Below are positions 10,901-22,900 of a DNA stretch of 64,000 nt, piece by piece. Where the stretch lies: assembly GCA_964036665.1 (NCBI GenBank), contig OZ038531.1:13206168-13270167 (forward strand), written 5' to 3'. How positions within the stretch are numbered: position 1 is the stretch's first letter; the number at the start of each line of letters is the position of its first letter. This DNA is from Gordius sp. MW1. Lineage: Eukaryota; Nematomorpha; Gordioida; Gordea; Gordiidae. The notes beneath the pieces are model-generated. The model ran no database searches. It was not told the origin of the DNA and saw nothing but the letters and a program-made list of their open reading frames with translations. Both the position numbers and the translations under genes were made by a program.

Positions 10901-12741
10901 ACTTTCATCGGATGCATACGGTAGAAAGAAAAATATGTGAAAAATTTTGAGGTAAAAATATTAATTTTTTTCGATTCTATGTGAAAGAGCATGAAAAAAT
11001 ATATAAAAGTAAGCCAATTTGAGAATCCTATTATCCTCGATTGACTTCCGAAAAGAGGTTTTAAGCTGCGAGAACTATCATTTTGACAAAAGACAACGTT
11101 TTATAGTTGCGATTAGTTTGTTGTATCGCAACGTGAGTGCTTAATTTTTGAAAATGGCTCTATGCGATCATGATTTCAAAGTAATAGTTTTCAGATTCTG
11201 ATAAATTTTTACTTGGGATCATAGAAACCACGTCTGAAAACGACAACTTTCATCGGATGAATACGGTTCAAAGAAAAATATGTGAAAAATTTTGAGGTAA
11301 AAATATTTATTTTTTTCGATTCTATGTGAAAGAGCGTAAAAAAATATATAAAAGTAAGCCAATTTGAGAATCCTATTATCCTCGATTGACTTCCGCAAAG
11401 AGGTTTTAAGCTGCGAGAACTATCATTTTGACAAAAGACAACGTTTTATTGTTGCGATTAGTTTGTTGTATCGCAACGTGAGTGCTTAGTTTTTCAAAAA
11501 TGCATTATGTGATCATGATTTCAAAGTAATAGTTTTCAGATTCTGATAAATTTTTACTTGGGATCATAGAAACCATGTCTGAAAACGACACCTTTCATCG
11601 GATGCATACGGTAGAAAGAAAAATATGTAAATTTTGAGGTAAAAATATTAATTTTTTTCGATTCTATGTATAAGAGCATGAAAAAATATATAAAAGTAAG
11701 CCAATTCGAGAATCCTATTATCCTCGATTTACTTCCGAAAAGAGGTTTTAAGCTGCCAGAACTATCATTTTGACAAAAGACAACGTTTTATTGTTGCGAT
11801 TAGTTTGTTTTATCGCAACGTGAGTGCTTAATTTTTCAAAAATGCACTATGCGATCATGATTTTAAAGTAATAATTTTCCGATTCTGATAAATTTTTACT
11901 TTTTATTATCGAAACTACGTCTGAAAACGACAACTTTCATCGGATGCATACGGTTGAAAGAAAAATATGTGAAAAATTTTGAGGTAAAAATATTTATTTT
12001 TTTCGATTCTATGTGAAAGAGCATGAAAAAATATATAAAAGTAAGCCAATTTGAGAATCCTATTATCCTCGATTGACTTCTGAAAAGAGGTTTTAAGCTG
12101 CGAGAACTATCATTTTGACAAAAGAGAACGTTTTATTGTTGCGATTAGTTTGTTGTATCACAAAGTGAGTGCTTAATTTTTGAAAACTGCTCTATGCGAT
12201 TATGATTTCAAAGTAATAGTTTTCTGATTCTGATAAATTTTTACTTTTTATCATGAAAACCACGTCTGAAAACGACAACTTTCATCGGATGAATACGGTT
12301 CAAAGAAAAATATGTAAAAAATTTAGAGGTAAAATATTTATTTTTTTCGATTCTATGTGAAAGAGCATGAAAATATATATAAAAGTAAGCCAATTTGAGA
12401 ATCCTATTATCCTCAATTGACTTCCGAAAAGAGGTTTTAAGCTGCGAGAACTATCATTTTGACAAAAGACAACGTTTTATAGTTGCGATTAGTTTGTTGT
12501 ATCGCAACGTGAGTGCTTAATTTTTGAAAATGGCTCTATGCGATCATGATTTCAAAGTAATAGTTTTCAGATTCTGATAAATTTTTACTTGGGATCATAG
12601 AAACCACGTCTGAAAACGACAACTTTCATCGGATGAATACGGTTCAAAGAAAAATATGTGAAAAATTTTAAGGTAAAAATATTTTTTTTTTTCGATTCTA
12701 TGTGAAAGAGCGTAAAAAAATATATAAAAGTAAGCCAATTT

Positions 12742-13086
12742 GAGAATCCTATTATCCTCGATTGACTTCCGCAAAGAGATTTTAAGCTGCGAGAACTATC
12801 ATTTTGACGAAAGACAACGTTTTATTTTTGCGATTAGTTTGTTGTATCGCAACGTGAGTGCTTAATTTTTCAAAAATGCATTATGTGATCATGATTTCAA
12901 AGTAATAGTTTTCAGATTCTGATAAATTTTTACTTGGGATCATAGAAACCATGTCTGAAAACGACACCTTTCATCGGATGCATACGGTAGAAAGAAAAAT
13001 ATGTGAAAAATTTTAAGGTAAAAATATTTATTTTTTTCGATTCAATGTAAAAGAGCATGAAAAAATATATAAAAGTAAGCCAATTC
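12742..13086 (+). repeat. Chimeric C/E monomer ending the regular HOR
   Basis: The head has C markers (TTGACGAAAG, TTTATTTTTGCG, GCTTAATTTTT). The tail has E markers (TGCATTATGTGATC, ACCATGTCTG, CGACACC, GGTAGAAAG). The switch lies in the shared stretch 12866-12880. Regular A-F order stops here, so this exchange probably ended the 2066-bp periodicity. The duplicated copy lies at about 23396-23740. Confidence 0.85.
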
Positions 13087-13777
13087 GAGAATCCTAATAT
13101 CCTCGATTTACTTCCGAAAAGAGGTATTAAGCTGCGCTAACTATCATTTTGACAAAAGACAACGTTTTATTTTTGCGATTAGTTTGTTGTATCTCAACGT
13201 GAGTGCTTAATTTTTCAAACATGCACTATGCGATCATGATTTTAAAGTAATAGTTTTCTGATTCTGATAAATTTTTACTTTTTATCATCGAAACCACGTC
13301 TGAAAACGACAACTTTCATCGGATGCATACGGTTGAAAGAAAAATATGTGAAAAATTTTCAGGTAAAAATATTTATTTTTTTCGATTCTATGTGAAAGAG
13401 CATGAAAAAATATATAAAAGTAAGCCAATTTGAGACTCCTATTATCCTCGATTTACTTCCGAAAAGAGGTTTTAAGCTGCCAGAACTATTCATTTTGACA
13501 AAAGACAACGTTTTATTGTTGCGATTAGTTTGTTGTATCACAACGTGAGTGCTTACTTTTTGAAAACTGCTCTATGCGATTATGATTTCAAAGTAATAGT
13601 TTTCAGATTCAGATAAATTTTTACATGGGATCATAGAAACCACGTCTGAAAACGACAACTTTCATCGGATGAATACGGTTCAAAGAAAAATATGTGAAAA
13701 ACTTTGAGATAAAAATATTTATTTTTTTCGATTCTATGTGAAAGAGCGTAAAAAAATATATAAAAGTAAGCCAATTT

Positions 13778-15157
13778 GAGAATCCTATTATCCTCGATTG
13801 ACCTCCGCAAAGAGGTTTTAAGCTGCGAGAACTATCATTTTGACAAAAGACAACGTTTTATTGTTGCGATTAGTTTGATGTATCGCAACGTGAGTGCTTA
13901 GTTTTTCAAAAATGCATTATGTGATCATGATTTCAAAGTAATAGTTTTCAGATTCTGATAAATTTTTACTTGGGATCATAGAAACCATGTCTGAAAACGA
14001 CACCTTTCATCGGATGCATACGGTAGAAAGAAAATATGTGAAAAATTTTGAGGTAAAAATATTTATTTTTTTCGATTCTATGTAAAAGAGCATGAAAAAA
14101 TATATAAAAGTAAGCCAATTCGAGAATCCTAATATCCTCGGTTTACTTCCGAAAAGAGGTTTTAAGCTGCGCTAACTATCATTTTGACAAAAGACAACGT
14201 TTTATTTTTGCGATTAGTTTGTTGTATCGCAACGTGAGTGCTTAATTTTTGTAAACTGCTCTATGCGATTATGATTTCAAAGTAATAGTTTTCAGATTCT
14301 GATAAATTTTTACTTGGGATCATAGAAACCACGTCTGAAAACGACAACTTTCATCGGATGAATACGGTTCAAACAAAAATATGTGAAAAAATTTTGAGGT
14401 TAAAATATTTATTTTTTTCGATTCTATGTGAAAGAGCGTAAAAAAATATATAAAAGTAAGCCAATTTGAGAATCCTATTATCCTCGATTGACTTCCGCAA
14501 AGAGGTTTTAAGCTGCGAGAACTATCATTTTGACAAAAGACAACGTTTTATTGTTGCGATTAGTTTGATGTATCGCAACGTGAGTGCTTAGTTTTTCAAA
14601 AATGCATTATGTGATCATGATTTCAAAGTAATAGTTTTCAGATTCTGATAAATTTTTACTTGGGATCATAGAAACCATGTCTGAAAACGACACCTTTCAT
14701 CGGATGCATACGGTAGAAAGAAAATATGTGAAAAATTTTGAGGTAAAAATATTTATTTTTTTCGATTCTATGTAAAAGAGCATGAAAAAATATATAAAAG
14801 TAAGCCAATTCGAGAATCCTAATATCCTCGATTTACTTCCGAAAAGAGGTTTTAAGCTGCGCTAACTATCATTTTGACAAAAGACAACGTTTTATTTTTG
14901 CGATTAGTTTGTTGTATCGCAACGTGAGTGCTTAATTTTTGTAAACTGCTCTATGCGATTATGATTTCAAAGTAATAGTTTTCAGATTCTGATAAATTTT
15001 TACTTGGGATCATAGAAACCACGTCTGAAAACGACAACTTTCATCGGATGAATACGGTTCAAACAAAAATATGTGAAAAAATTTTGAGGTTAAAATATTT
15101 ATTTTTTTCGATTCTATGTGAAAGAGCATGAAAAAATATATAAAAGTAAGCCAATTT
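13778..15157 (+). repeat. 690-bp dimer, two tandem copies
   Basis: 13778-14467 and 14468-15157 are the same dimer. Each first monomer has TAGTTTGATG (A at 13878 and 14568) and GAAAGAAAATATG. Each second monomer has CTAATATCCTCG, CTGCGCTAAC and TTTTTGTAAACTGC. The last 30-40 bases of the second copy end with GAGCATG instead of GAGCGTA. Duplicated again at about 24432-25811. Confidence 0.88.
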
Positions 15158-15497
15158 GAGAATCCTATTATCCTCGATTTACTTCCGAAAAGAGGTTTTA
15201 AGCTGCGAGAACTATCATTAAAAGACAACGTTTTATTGTTGCGATTAGTTTGTTGTATCGCAACGTGAGTGCTTAGTTTTTCAAAAATGCATTATGTGAT
15301 CATGATTTCAAAGTAATAGTTTTCAGATTCTGATAAATTTTTACTTGGGATCATAGAAACCATGTCTGAAAACGACACCTTTCATCGGATGCATACGGTA
15401 GAAAGAAAAATATGTGAAAAATTTTGAGGTAAAAATATTTATTTTTTTCGATTCTATGTAAAAGAGCGTAAAAAAATATATAAAAGTAAGCCAATTT
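15158..15497 (+). repeat. Shortened monomer (340 bp, six-base deletion)
   Basis: The usual TATCATTTTGACAAAAGAC is reduced to TATCATTAAAAGAC. The same lesion is present at about 25870 in the second copy of the large duplication, so it is older than that event. Confidence 0.85.
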
Positions 15498-17221
15498 GAG
15501 AATCCTATTATCCTCGATTGACTTCCGCAAAGAGGTTTTAAGCTGCGAGAACTATCATTTTGACAAAAGACAACGTTTTATTTTTGCGATTAGTTTGTTG
15601 TATCGCAACGTGAGTGCTTAATTTTTCAAAAATGCACTATGCGATCATGATTTTAAAGTAATAGTTTTCTGATTCTGATAAATTTTTACTTGGGATCATA
15701 GAAACCATGTCTGAAAACGACACCTTTCATCGGATGCATACGGTAGAAAGAAAAATATGTGAAAAATTTTGAGGTAAAAATATTTATTTTTTTCGATTCT
15801 ATGTAAAAGAGCGTAAAAAAATATATAAAAGTAAGCCAATTCGAGAATCCTATTATCCTCGATTTACTTCCGAAAAGAGGTTTTAAGCTGCGAGAACTAT
15901 CATTTTGACAAAAGACAACGTTTTATTGTTGCGATTAGTTTGTTTTATCGCAACGTGAGTGCTTAATTTTTCAAAAATGCACTATGCGATCATGATTTTA
16001 AAGTAATAGTTTTCTGATTCTGACAAATTTTTACTTTTTATCATCGAAACCACGTCTGAAAACGACAACTTTTATCGGATGCATACGGTTGAAAGAAAAA
16101 TATGTGAAAAATTTTGAGGTAAAAATATTTATTTTTTTCGATTCTATGTGAAAGAGCATGAAAAAATATATAAAAGTAAGCCAATTTGAGAATCCTATTA
16201 TCCTCGATTGACTTCTGAAAAGAGGTTTTAAGCTGCGAGAACTATCATTTTGACAAAAGAGAACGTTTTATTGTTGCGATTAGTTTGTTGTATCGCAACG
16301 TGAGTGCTTAATTTTTGAAAACTGCTCTATGCGATTATGATTTCAAAGTAATAGTTTTCTGATTCAGATAAATTTTTACTTTTTATCATAGAAACCACGT
16401 CTGAAAACGACAACTTTCATCGGATTAATACGGTTCAAAGAAAAATATGTGAAAAATTTAGAGGTAAAATATTTATTTTTTTCGATTCTATGTGAAAGAG
16501 CATGAAAAAATATATAAAAGTAAGCCAATTTGAGAATCCTATTATCCTCGATTGACTTCCGAAAAGAGGTTTTAAGCTGCGAGAACTATTATTTTGACAA
16601 AAGACAACGTTTTATTTTTGCGATTAGTTTGTTGTATCGCAACGTGAGTGCTTAATTTTTCAAAAATGCACTATGCGATCATGATTTTAAAGTAATAGTT
16701 TTCTGATTCTGATAAATTTTTACTTTTTATCATCGAAACCACGTCTGAAAACGACACCTTTCATCGGATGCATACGGTAGAAAGAAAAATATGTGAAAAA
16801 TTTTGAGGTAAAAATATTTATTTTTTTCGATTCTATGTGAAAGAGCATGAAATAATATACAAAAGTAAGCCAATTTGAGAATCCTATTATCCTCGATTTA
16901 CTTCCGAAAAGAGGTTTTAAGCTGCCAGAACTATTCATTTTGACAAAAGACAACGTTTTATTGTTGCGATTAGTTTGTTGTATCACAAAGTGAGTGCTTA
17001 ATTTTTGAAAACTGCTCTATGCGATTATGATTTCAAAGTAATAGTTTTCTGATTCTGATAAATTTTTACTTTTTATCATGGAAACCACGTCTGAAAACGA
17101 CAACTTTCATCGGATGAATACGGTTCAAAGAAAAATATGTAAAAAATTTAGAGGTAAAATATTTATTTTTTTCGATTCTATGTGAAAGAGCATAAAAATA
17201 TATATAAAAGTAAGCCAATTT

Positions 17222-18230
17222 GAGAATCCTATTATCCTCAATTGACTTCCGAAAAGAGGTTTTAAGCTGCGAGAACTATCATTTTGACAAAAGACAACGT
17301 TTTATTGTTGCGATTAGTTTGTTGTATCGCAACGTGAGTGCTTAATTTTTCAAAAATGCACTATGCGATCATGATTTTAAAGTAATAGTTTTCTAATTCT
17401 GATAAATTTTTACTTTTTATCATCGAAACCACGTCTGAAAACGACGACTTTCATCGGATGCATACGGTTGAGAAAAATTTTGAGGTAAAAATATTTATTT
17501 TTTTCGATTTTATGTGAAAGAGCATGAAAAAATATATAAAAGTAAGCCAATTTGAGAATTATATTATCCTCGATTTACTTCCGAAAAGAGGTTTTAAGCT
17601 GCGAGAACTATCAGACAAAAGACAACGTTTTATTGTTGCGATTAGTTTGTTGTATCGCAACGTGAGTGCTTAATTTTTCAAAAGTGCACTATGCGATCAT
17701 TTTAAAGTATTAGTTTTCTGATTCTGATAAATTTTTACTTTTTATCATCGAAACCACGTCTGAAAACGACAACTTTCATCGGATGCATACGGTTGAAAGA
17801 AAAATATGTGAAAAATTTAGAGGTAAAATATTTATTTTTTTCGATTCTATGTGAAAGAGCATGAAAAAATATATAAAAGTAAGCCAATTTGAGAATCCTA
17901 TTATCCTCGATTGACTTCCGAAAAGATGTTTTAAGCTGCGAGAACTATCATTTTGACAAAAGACAACGTTTTATAGTTGCGATTAGTTTGTTGTATCGCA
18001 ACGTGAGTGCTTAGTTTTTCAAAAATGCATTATGTGATCATGATTTCAAAGTACTAGTTTTCAGATTCTGATAAATATTTACTTGGGATCATAGAAACCA
18101 TGTCTGAAAACGACACCTTTCATCGGATGCATACAGAAAGAAAAATATGTGAAAAATTTTGAGGTAAAATTATTTATTTTTTTCGATTCTATGTAAAAGA
18201 GCATGAAAAAATATATAAAAGTAAGCCATC
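17222..18230 (+). repeat. Three consecutive shortened monomers (332, 337 and 340 bp)
   Basis: 17222-17553 lacks about 13 bases after CATACGGTTGA (GAGAAAAATTTT follows directly). 17554-17890 lacks bases in ACTATCAGACAAAAG and in GCGATCATTTTAAAG. 17891-18230 lacks bases in GCATACAGAAAG and ends AAGCCATCGAGAATCC. These independent deletions in adjacent copies recur at about 27876-28884 in the second copy of the large duplication. Confidence 0.85.
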
Positions 18231-19609
18231 GAGAATCCTATTATCCTCGATTTACTTCCGAAAAGAGGTTTTAAGCTGCGAGAACTATCATTTTGACAAA
18301 AGACAACGTTTTATTGTTGCGATTAGTTTGTTGTATCGCAACGTGAGTGCTTAGTTTTTCAAAAATGCATTATGTGATCATGATTTCAAAGTAATAGTTT
18401 TCAGATTATGATAAATTTTTACTTGGGATCATAGAAACCATGTCTGAAAACGACACCTTTCATCGGATGAATACGATTGAAAGAAAAATATGTGAAAAAT
18501 TTTGAGGTAAAAATATTTATTTTTTTTTGATTCTATGTGAAAGAGCATGAAAAAATATATAAAAGTAAGCCAATTTGAGAATTCCATTATCCTCGATTGA
18601 CTTCCGAAAAGAGGTTTTAAGCTGCGAGAACTATCATTTTGACAAAAGACAACGTTTTATAGTTGCGATTAGTTTGTTGTATCGCAACGTGAGTGCTTAA
18701 TTTTTGATAACTGCTCTATGCTATTATGATTTCAAAGTAATAGTTTTTAGATTCTGATAAATTTTTACTTGGGATCATAGAAACCACGTCTGAAAACGAC
18801 AACTTTCATCGGATGAATACGGTTCAAAGAAAAATATGTGAAAAATTTTGAGGTAAAAATATTTATTTTTTTGATTCTATGTGAAAGAGCATAAAAAAAT
18901 ATATAAAAATAAGCCAATTTGAGAATCCTATTATCCTCGATTGACTTCTGAAAAGAGGTTTTAAGCTGCGAGAACTATCATTTTGACAAAAGACAACGTT
19001 TTATTGTTGCGATTAGTTTGTTGTATCGCAACGTGAGTGCATAATTTTTGAAAACTGCTCTATGCGATTATGATTCAAAGTAATAGTTTTTAGATTCTGA
19101 TAAATTTTTACTTTGGATCATAGAAACCACGTCTGAAAACGACAACTTTCATCGGATGAATACGCTTCAAAGAAAAATATGTGAAATATTTTGAGGTAAA
19201 AATATTTATTTTTTTCGATTCTATGTGAAAGAGCGTAAAAAAATAAATAAAAGTAAGCCAATTTGAGAATCCTATTATCCTTAAAGAACTACCGCAAAGA
19301 GGTTTTAAGCTGCGAGAACTATCATTTTGACAAAAGATAACGTTTTATTGTTGCGATTAGTTTGTTGTATCGCAACGTGAGTGCTTAATTTTTCAAAAAT
19401 GCACTATGCGATCATGATTTTAAAGTAATAGTTTTCTGATTCTGATAAATTTTTACTTCTTATCATCGAAACCACGTCTGAAATCGACTACTTTCATCGG
19501 ATGCATACGGTTGAAAGAACAATATGTGATAATTTTGAGGTAAAAATATTTATTTTTTTTAGATTCTATGTGAAAGAGCATGAAAAAATATATAAAAGTA
19601 AGCCAATTT

Positions 19610-19954
19610 GAGAATCCTATTATCCTCGATTTACTTCCGAAAAGAGGTTTTAAGCTGCGAGAACTATCATTTTGACAAAAGACAACGTTTGATGGTTGCG
19701 ATTAGTTTGTTGTATCGCAACGTGAGTGCTTAATTTTTCAAAAATGCACTATGCGATCATGATTTTAAAGTAATAGTTTTCTGATTCTGATAAATTTTTA
19801 CTTTTTATCTTCGAAACCACGTCTGAAAACGACAACTTTCATCGGATGCATACGGTTGAAAGAAAAAGATGTGAAAAATTTTGAGGTAAAAATATTTATT
19901 TTTTTCGATACTATGTGAAAGAGCGTAAAAAAATATATAAAAGTAAGCCAATTT
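19610..19954 (+). repeat. Junction monomer of the 10.65-kb tandem duplication
   Basis: The head matches the monomer at 30264-30608 (GTTTGATGGTTGCG, CTTTTTATCTTCG, GAAAAAGATGTG). The tail matches the D monomer at 8955-9299 (GAGCGTAAAA). The exchange therefore lies in 19869-19924, between the last head-specific base and the first tail-specific base. A recombinant monomer of normal length (345 bp) at the joint is what homologous unequal exchange between misaligned arrays predicts. T to A at 19910 is private to this copy. Confidence 0.9.
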
Positions 19955-22900
19955 GAGAATCCTATTATCCTCGATTGACTTCCGCAAAGAGGTTTTAAGC
20001 TGCGAGAACTATCATTTTGACAAAAGACAACGTTTTATTGTTGCGATTAGTTTGTTGTATCGCAACGTGAGTGCTTAGTTTTTCAAAAATGCATTATGTG
20101 ATCATGATTTCAAAGTAATAGTTTTCAGATTCTGATAAATTTTTACTTGGGATCATAGAAACCATGTCTGAAAACGACACCTTTCATCGGATGCATACGG
20201 TAGAAAGAAAAATATGTAAATTTTGAGGTAAAAATATTAATTTTTTTCGATTCTATGTATAAGAGCATGAAAAAATATATAAAAGTAAGCCAATTCGAGA
20301 ATCCTATTATCCTCGATTTACTTCCGAAAAGAGGTTTTAAGCTGCCAGAACTATCATTTTGACAAAAGACAACGTTTTATTGTTGCGATTAGTTTGTTTT
20401 ATCGCAACGTGAGTGCTTAATTTTTCAAAAATGCACTATGCGATCATGATTTTAAAGTAATAATTTTCCGATTCTGATAAATTTTTACTTTTTATTATCG
20501 AAACTACGTCTGAAAACGACAACTTTCATCGGATGCATACGGTTGAAAGAAAAATATGTGAAAAATTTTGAGGTAAAAATATTTATTTTTTTCGATTCTA
20601 TGTGAAAGAGCATGAAAAAATATATAAAAGTAAGCCAATTTGAGAATCCTATTATCCTCGATTGACTTCTGAAAAGAGGTTTTAAGCTGCGAGAACTATC
20701 ATTTTGACAAAAGAGAACGTTTTATTGTTGCGATTAGTTTGTTGTATCACAAAGTGAGTGCTTAATTTTTGAAAACTGCTCTATGCGATTATGATTTCAA
20801 AGTAATAGTTTTCTGATTCTGATAAATTTTTACTTTTTATCATGAAAACCACGTCTGAAAACGACAACTTTCATCGGATGAATACGGTTCAAAGAAAAAT
20901 ATGTAAAAAATTTAGAGGTAAAATATTTATTTTTTTCGATTCTATGTGAAAGAGCATGAAAATATATATAAAAGTAAGCCAATTTGAGAATCCTATTATC
21001 CTCAATTGACTTCCGAAAAGAGGTTTTAAGCTGCGAGAACTATCATTTTGACAAAAGACAACGTTTTATAGTTGCGATTAGTTTGTTGTATCGCAACGTG
21101 AGTGCTTAATTTTTGAAAATGGCTCTATGCGATCATGATTTCAAAGTAATAGTTTTCAGATTCTGATAAATTTTTACTTGGGATCATAGAAACCACGTCT
21201 GAAAACGACAACTTTCATCGGATGAATACGGTTCAAAGAAAAATATGTGAAAAATTTTAAGGTAAAAATATTTTTTTTTTTCGATTCTATGTGAAAGAGC
21301 GTAAAAAATATATAAAAGTAAGCCAATTTGAGAATCCTATTATCCTCGATTGACTTCCGCAAAGAGGTTTTAAGCTGCGAGAACTATCATTTTGACGAAA
21401 GACAACGTTTTATTTTTGCGATTAGTTTGTTGTATCGCAACGTGAGTGCTTAATTTTTCAAAAATGCACTATGCGATCATGATTTTAAAGTAATAGTTTT
21501 CTGATTCTGATAAATTTTTACTTTTTATCATCGAAACCACGTCTGAAAACGACAACTTTCATCGGATGCATACGGTAGAAAGAAAAATATGTGAAAAATT
21601 TTGAGGTAAAAATATTAATTTTTTTCGATTCTATGTGAAAGAGCATGAAAAAATATATAAAAGTAAGCCAATTTGAGAATCCTATTATCCTCGATTGACT
21701 TCCGAAAAGAGGTTTTAAGCTGCGAGAACTATCATTTTGACAAAAGACAACGTTTTATAGTTGCGATTAGTTTGTTGTATCGCAACGTGAGTGCTTAATT
21801 TTTGAAAATGGCTCTATGCGATCATGATTTCAAAGTAATAGTTTTCAGATTCTGATAAATTTTTACTTGGGATCATAGAAACCACGTCTGAAAACGACAA
21901 CTTTCATCGGATGAATACGGTTCAAAGAAAAATATGTGAAAAATTTTGAGGTAAAAATATTTATTTTTTTCGATTCTATGTGAAAGAGCGTAAAAAAATA
22001 TATAAAAGTAAGCCAATTTGAGAATCCTATTATCCTCGATTGACTTCCGCAAAGAGGTTTTAAGCTGCGAGAACTATCATTTTGACAAAAGACAACGTTT
22101 TATTGTTGCGATTAGTTTGTTGTATCGCAACGTGAGTGCTTAGTTTTTCAAAAATGCATTATGTGATCATGATTTCAAAGTAATAGTTTTCAGATTCTGA
22201 TAAATTTTTACTTGGGATCATAGAAACCATGTCTGAAAACGACACCTTTCATCGGATGCATACGGTAGAAAGAAAAATATGTAAATTTTGAGGTAAAAAT
22301 ATTAATTTTTTTCGATTCTATGTATAAGAGCATGAAAAAATATATAAAAGTAAGCCAATTCGAGAATCCTATTATCCTCGATTTACTTCCGAAAAGAGGT
22401 TTTAAGCTGCCAGAACTATCATTTTGACAAAAGACAACGTTTTATTGTTGCGATTAGTTTGTTTTATCGCAACGTGAGTGCTTAATTTTTCAAAAATGCA
22501 CTATGCGATCATGATTTTAAAGTAATAATTTTCCGATTCTGATAAATTTTTACTTTTTATTATCGAAACTACGTCTGAAAACGACAACTTTCATCGGATG
22601 CATACGGTTGAAAGAAAAATATGTGAAAAATTTTGAGGTAAAAATATTTATTTTTTTCGATTCTATGTGAAAGAGCATGAAAAAATATATAAAAGTAAGC
22701 CAATTTGAGAATCCTATTATCCTCGATTGACTTCTGAAAAGAGGTTTTAAGCTGCGAGAACTATCATTTTGACAAAAGAGAACGTTTTATTGTTGCGATT
22801 AGTTTGTTGTATCACAAAGTGAGTGCTTAATTTTTGAAAACTGCTCTATGCGATTATGATTTCAAAGTAATAGTTTTCTGATTCTGATAAATTTTTACTT

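Larger units (their letters stand above)
5855..12741 (+). repeat. Higher-order repeat: six-monomer unit of 2066 bp, three full copies plus two monomers
   Basis: Units are 5855-7920, 7921-9986 and 9987-12052, with a partial unit 12053-12741. The rare variant CTCAATTGAC in the B monomer recurs at 6214, 8280, 10346 and 12412, exactly 2066 bp apart. Each full unit holds A-F with lengths 344, 345, 345, 345, 342 and 345. The only difference I noticed between full units 1 and 2 is at 6774 (TTTAATCGG against TTTCATCGG). Monomers within a unit differ at many sites, so similarity is far higher between units than between neighbouring monomers, which defines a HOR. More copies follow at about 19955-23412 through the 10.65-kb duplication. 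Confidence 0.95.
13087..19609 (+). repeat. Heterogeneous monomers between HOR block and duplication joint
   Basis: Starts read at 13087, 13432, 13778, 14122, 14468, 14812, 15158, 15498, 15843, 16188, 16532, 16877, 17222, 17554, 17891, 18231, 18577, 18921 and 19265. Subtype order is irregular and many copies carry private changes, such as CTGCGCTAAC in several, GAATACAAAAG-like changes near 16855, and CTTAAAGAACTACCG near 19280. There is no gene and no foreign insertion. The whole stretch recurs in copy 2 of the large duplication. Confidence 0.85.
9255..19909 (+). repeat. Large tandem duplication, copy 1 (~10,655 bp, 31 monomers)
   Basis: This block is repeated at 19910-30563 with an offset of 10,655 bp at first and 10,654 bp after a one-base deletion near 21307 in copy 2. 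Shared rare variants include AGAGATTTTAAGC (12776/23430), CCTCGGTTTAC (about 14137/24791), the six-base deletion CATTAAAAGAC (about 15216/25870) and AAAAGATGTG (about 19864/30518). I noticed eight differences in all, about 99.9% identity. The true limits lie in the windows 9214-9269 and 19869-19924, where the parental monomers cannot be told apart. The copy contains HOR units 2-4 (part) and the heterogeneous region after them. Confidence 0.93.
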
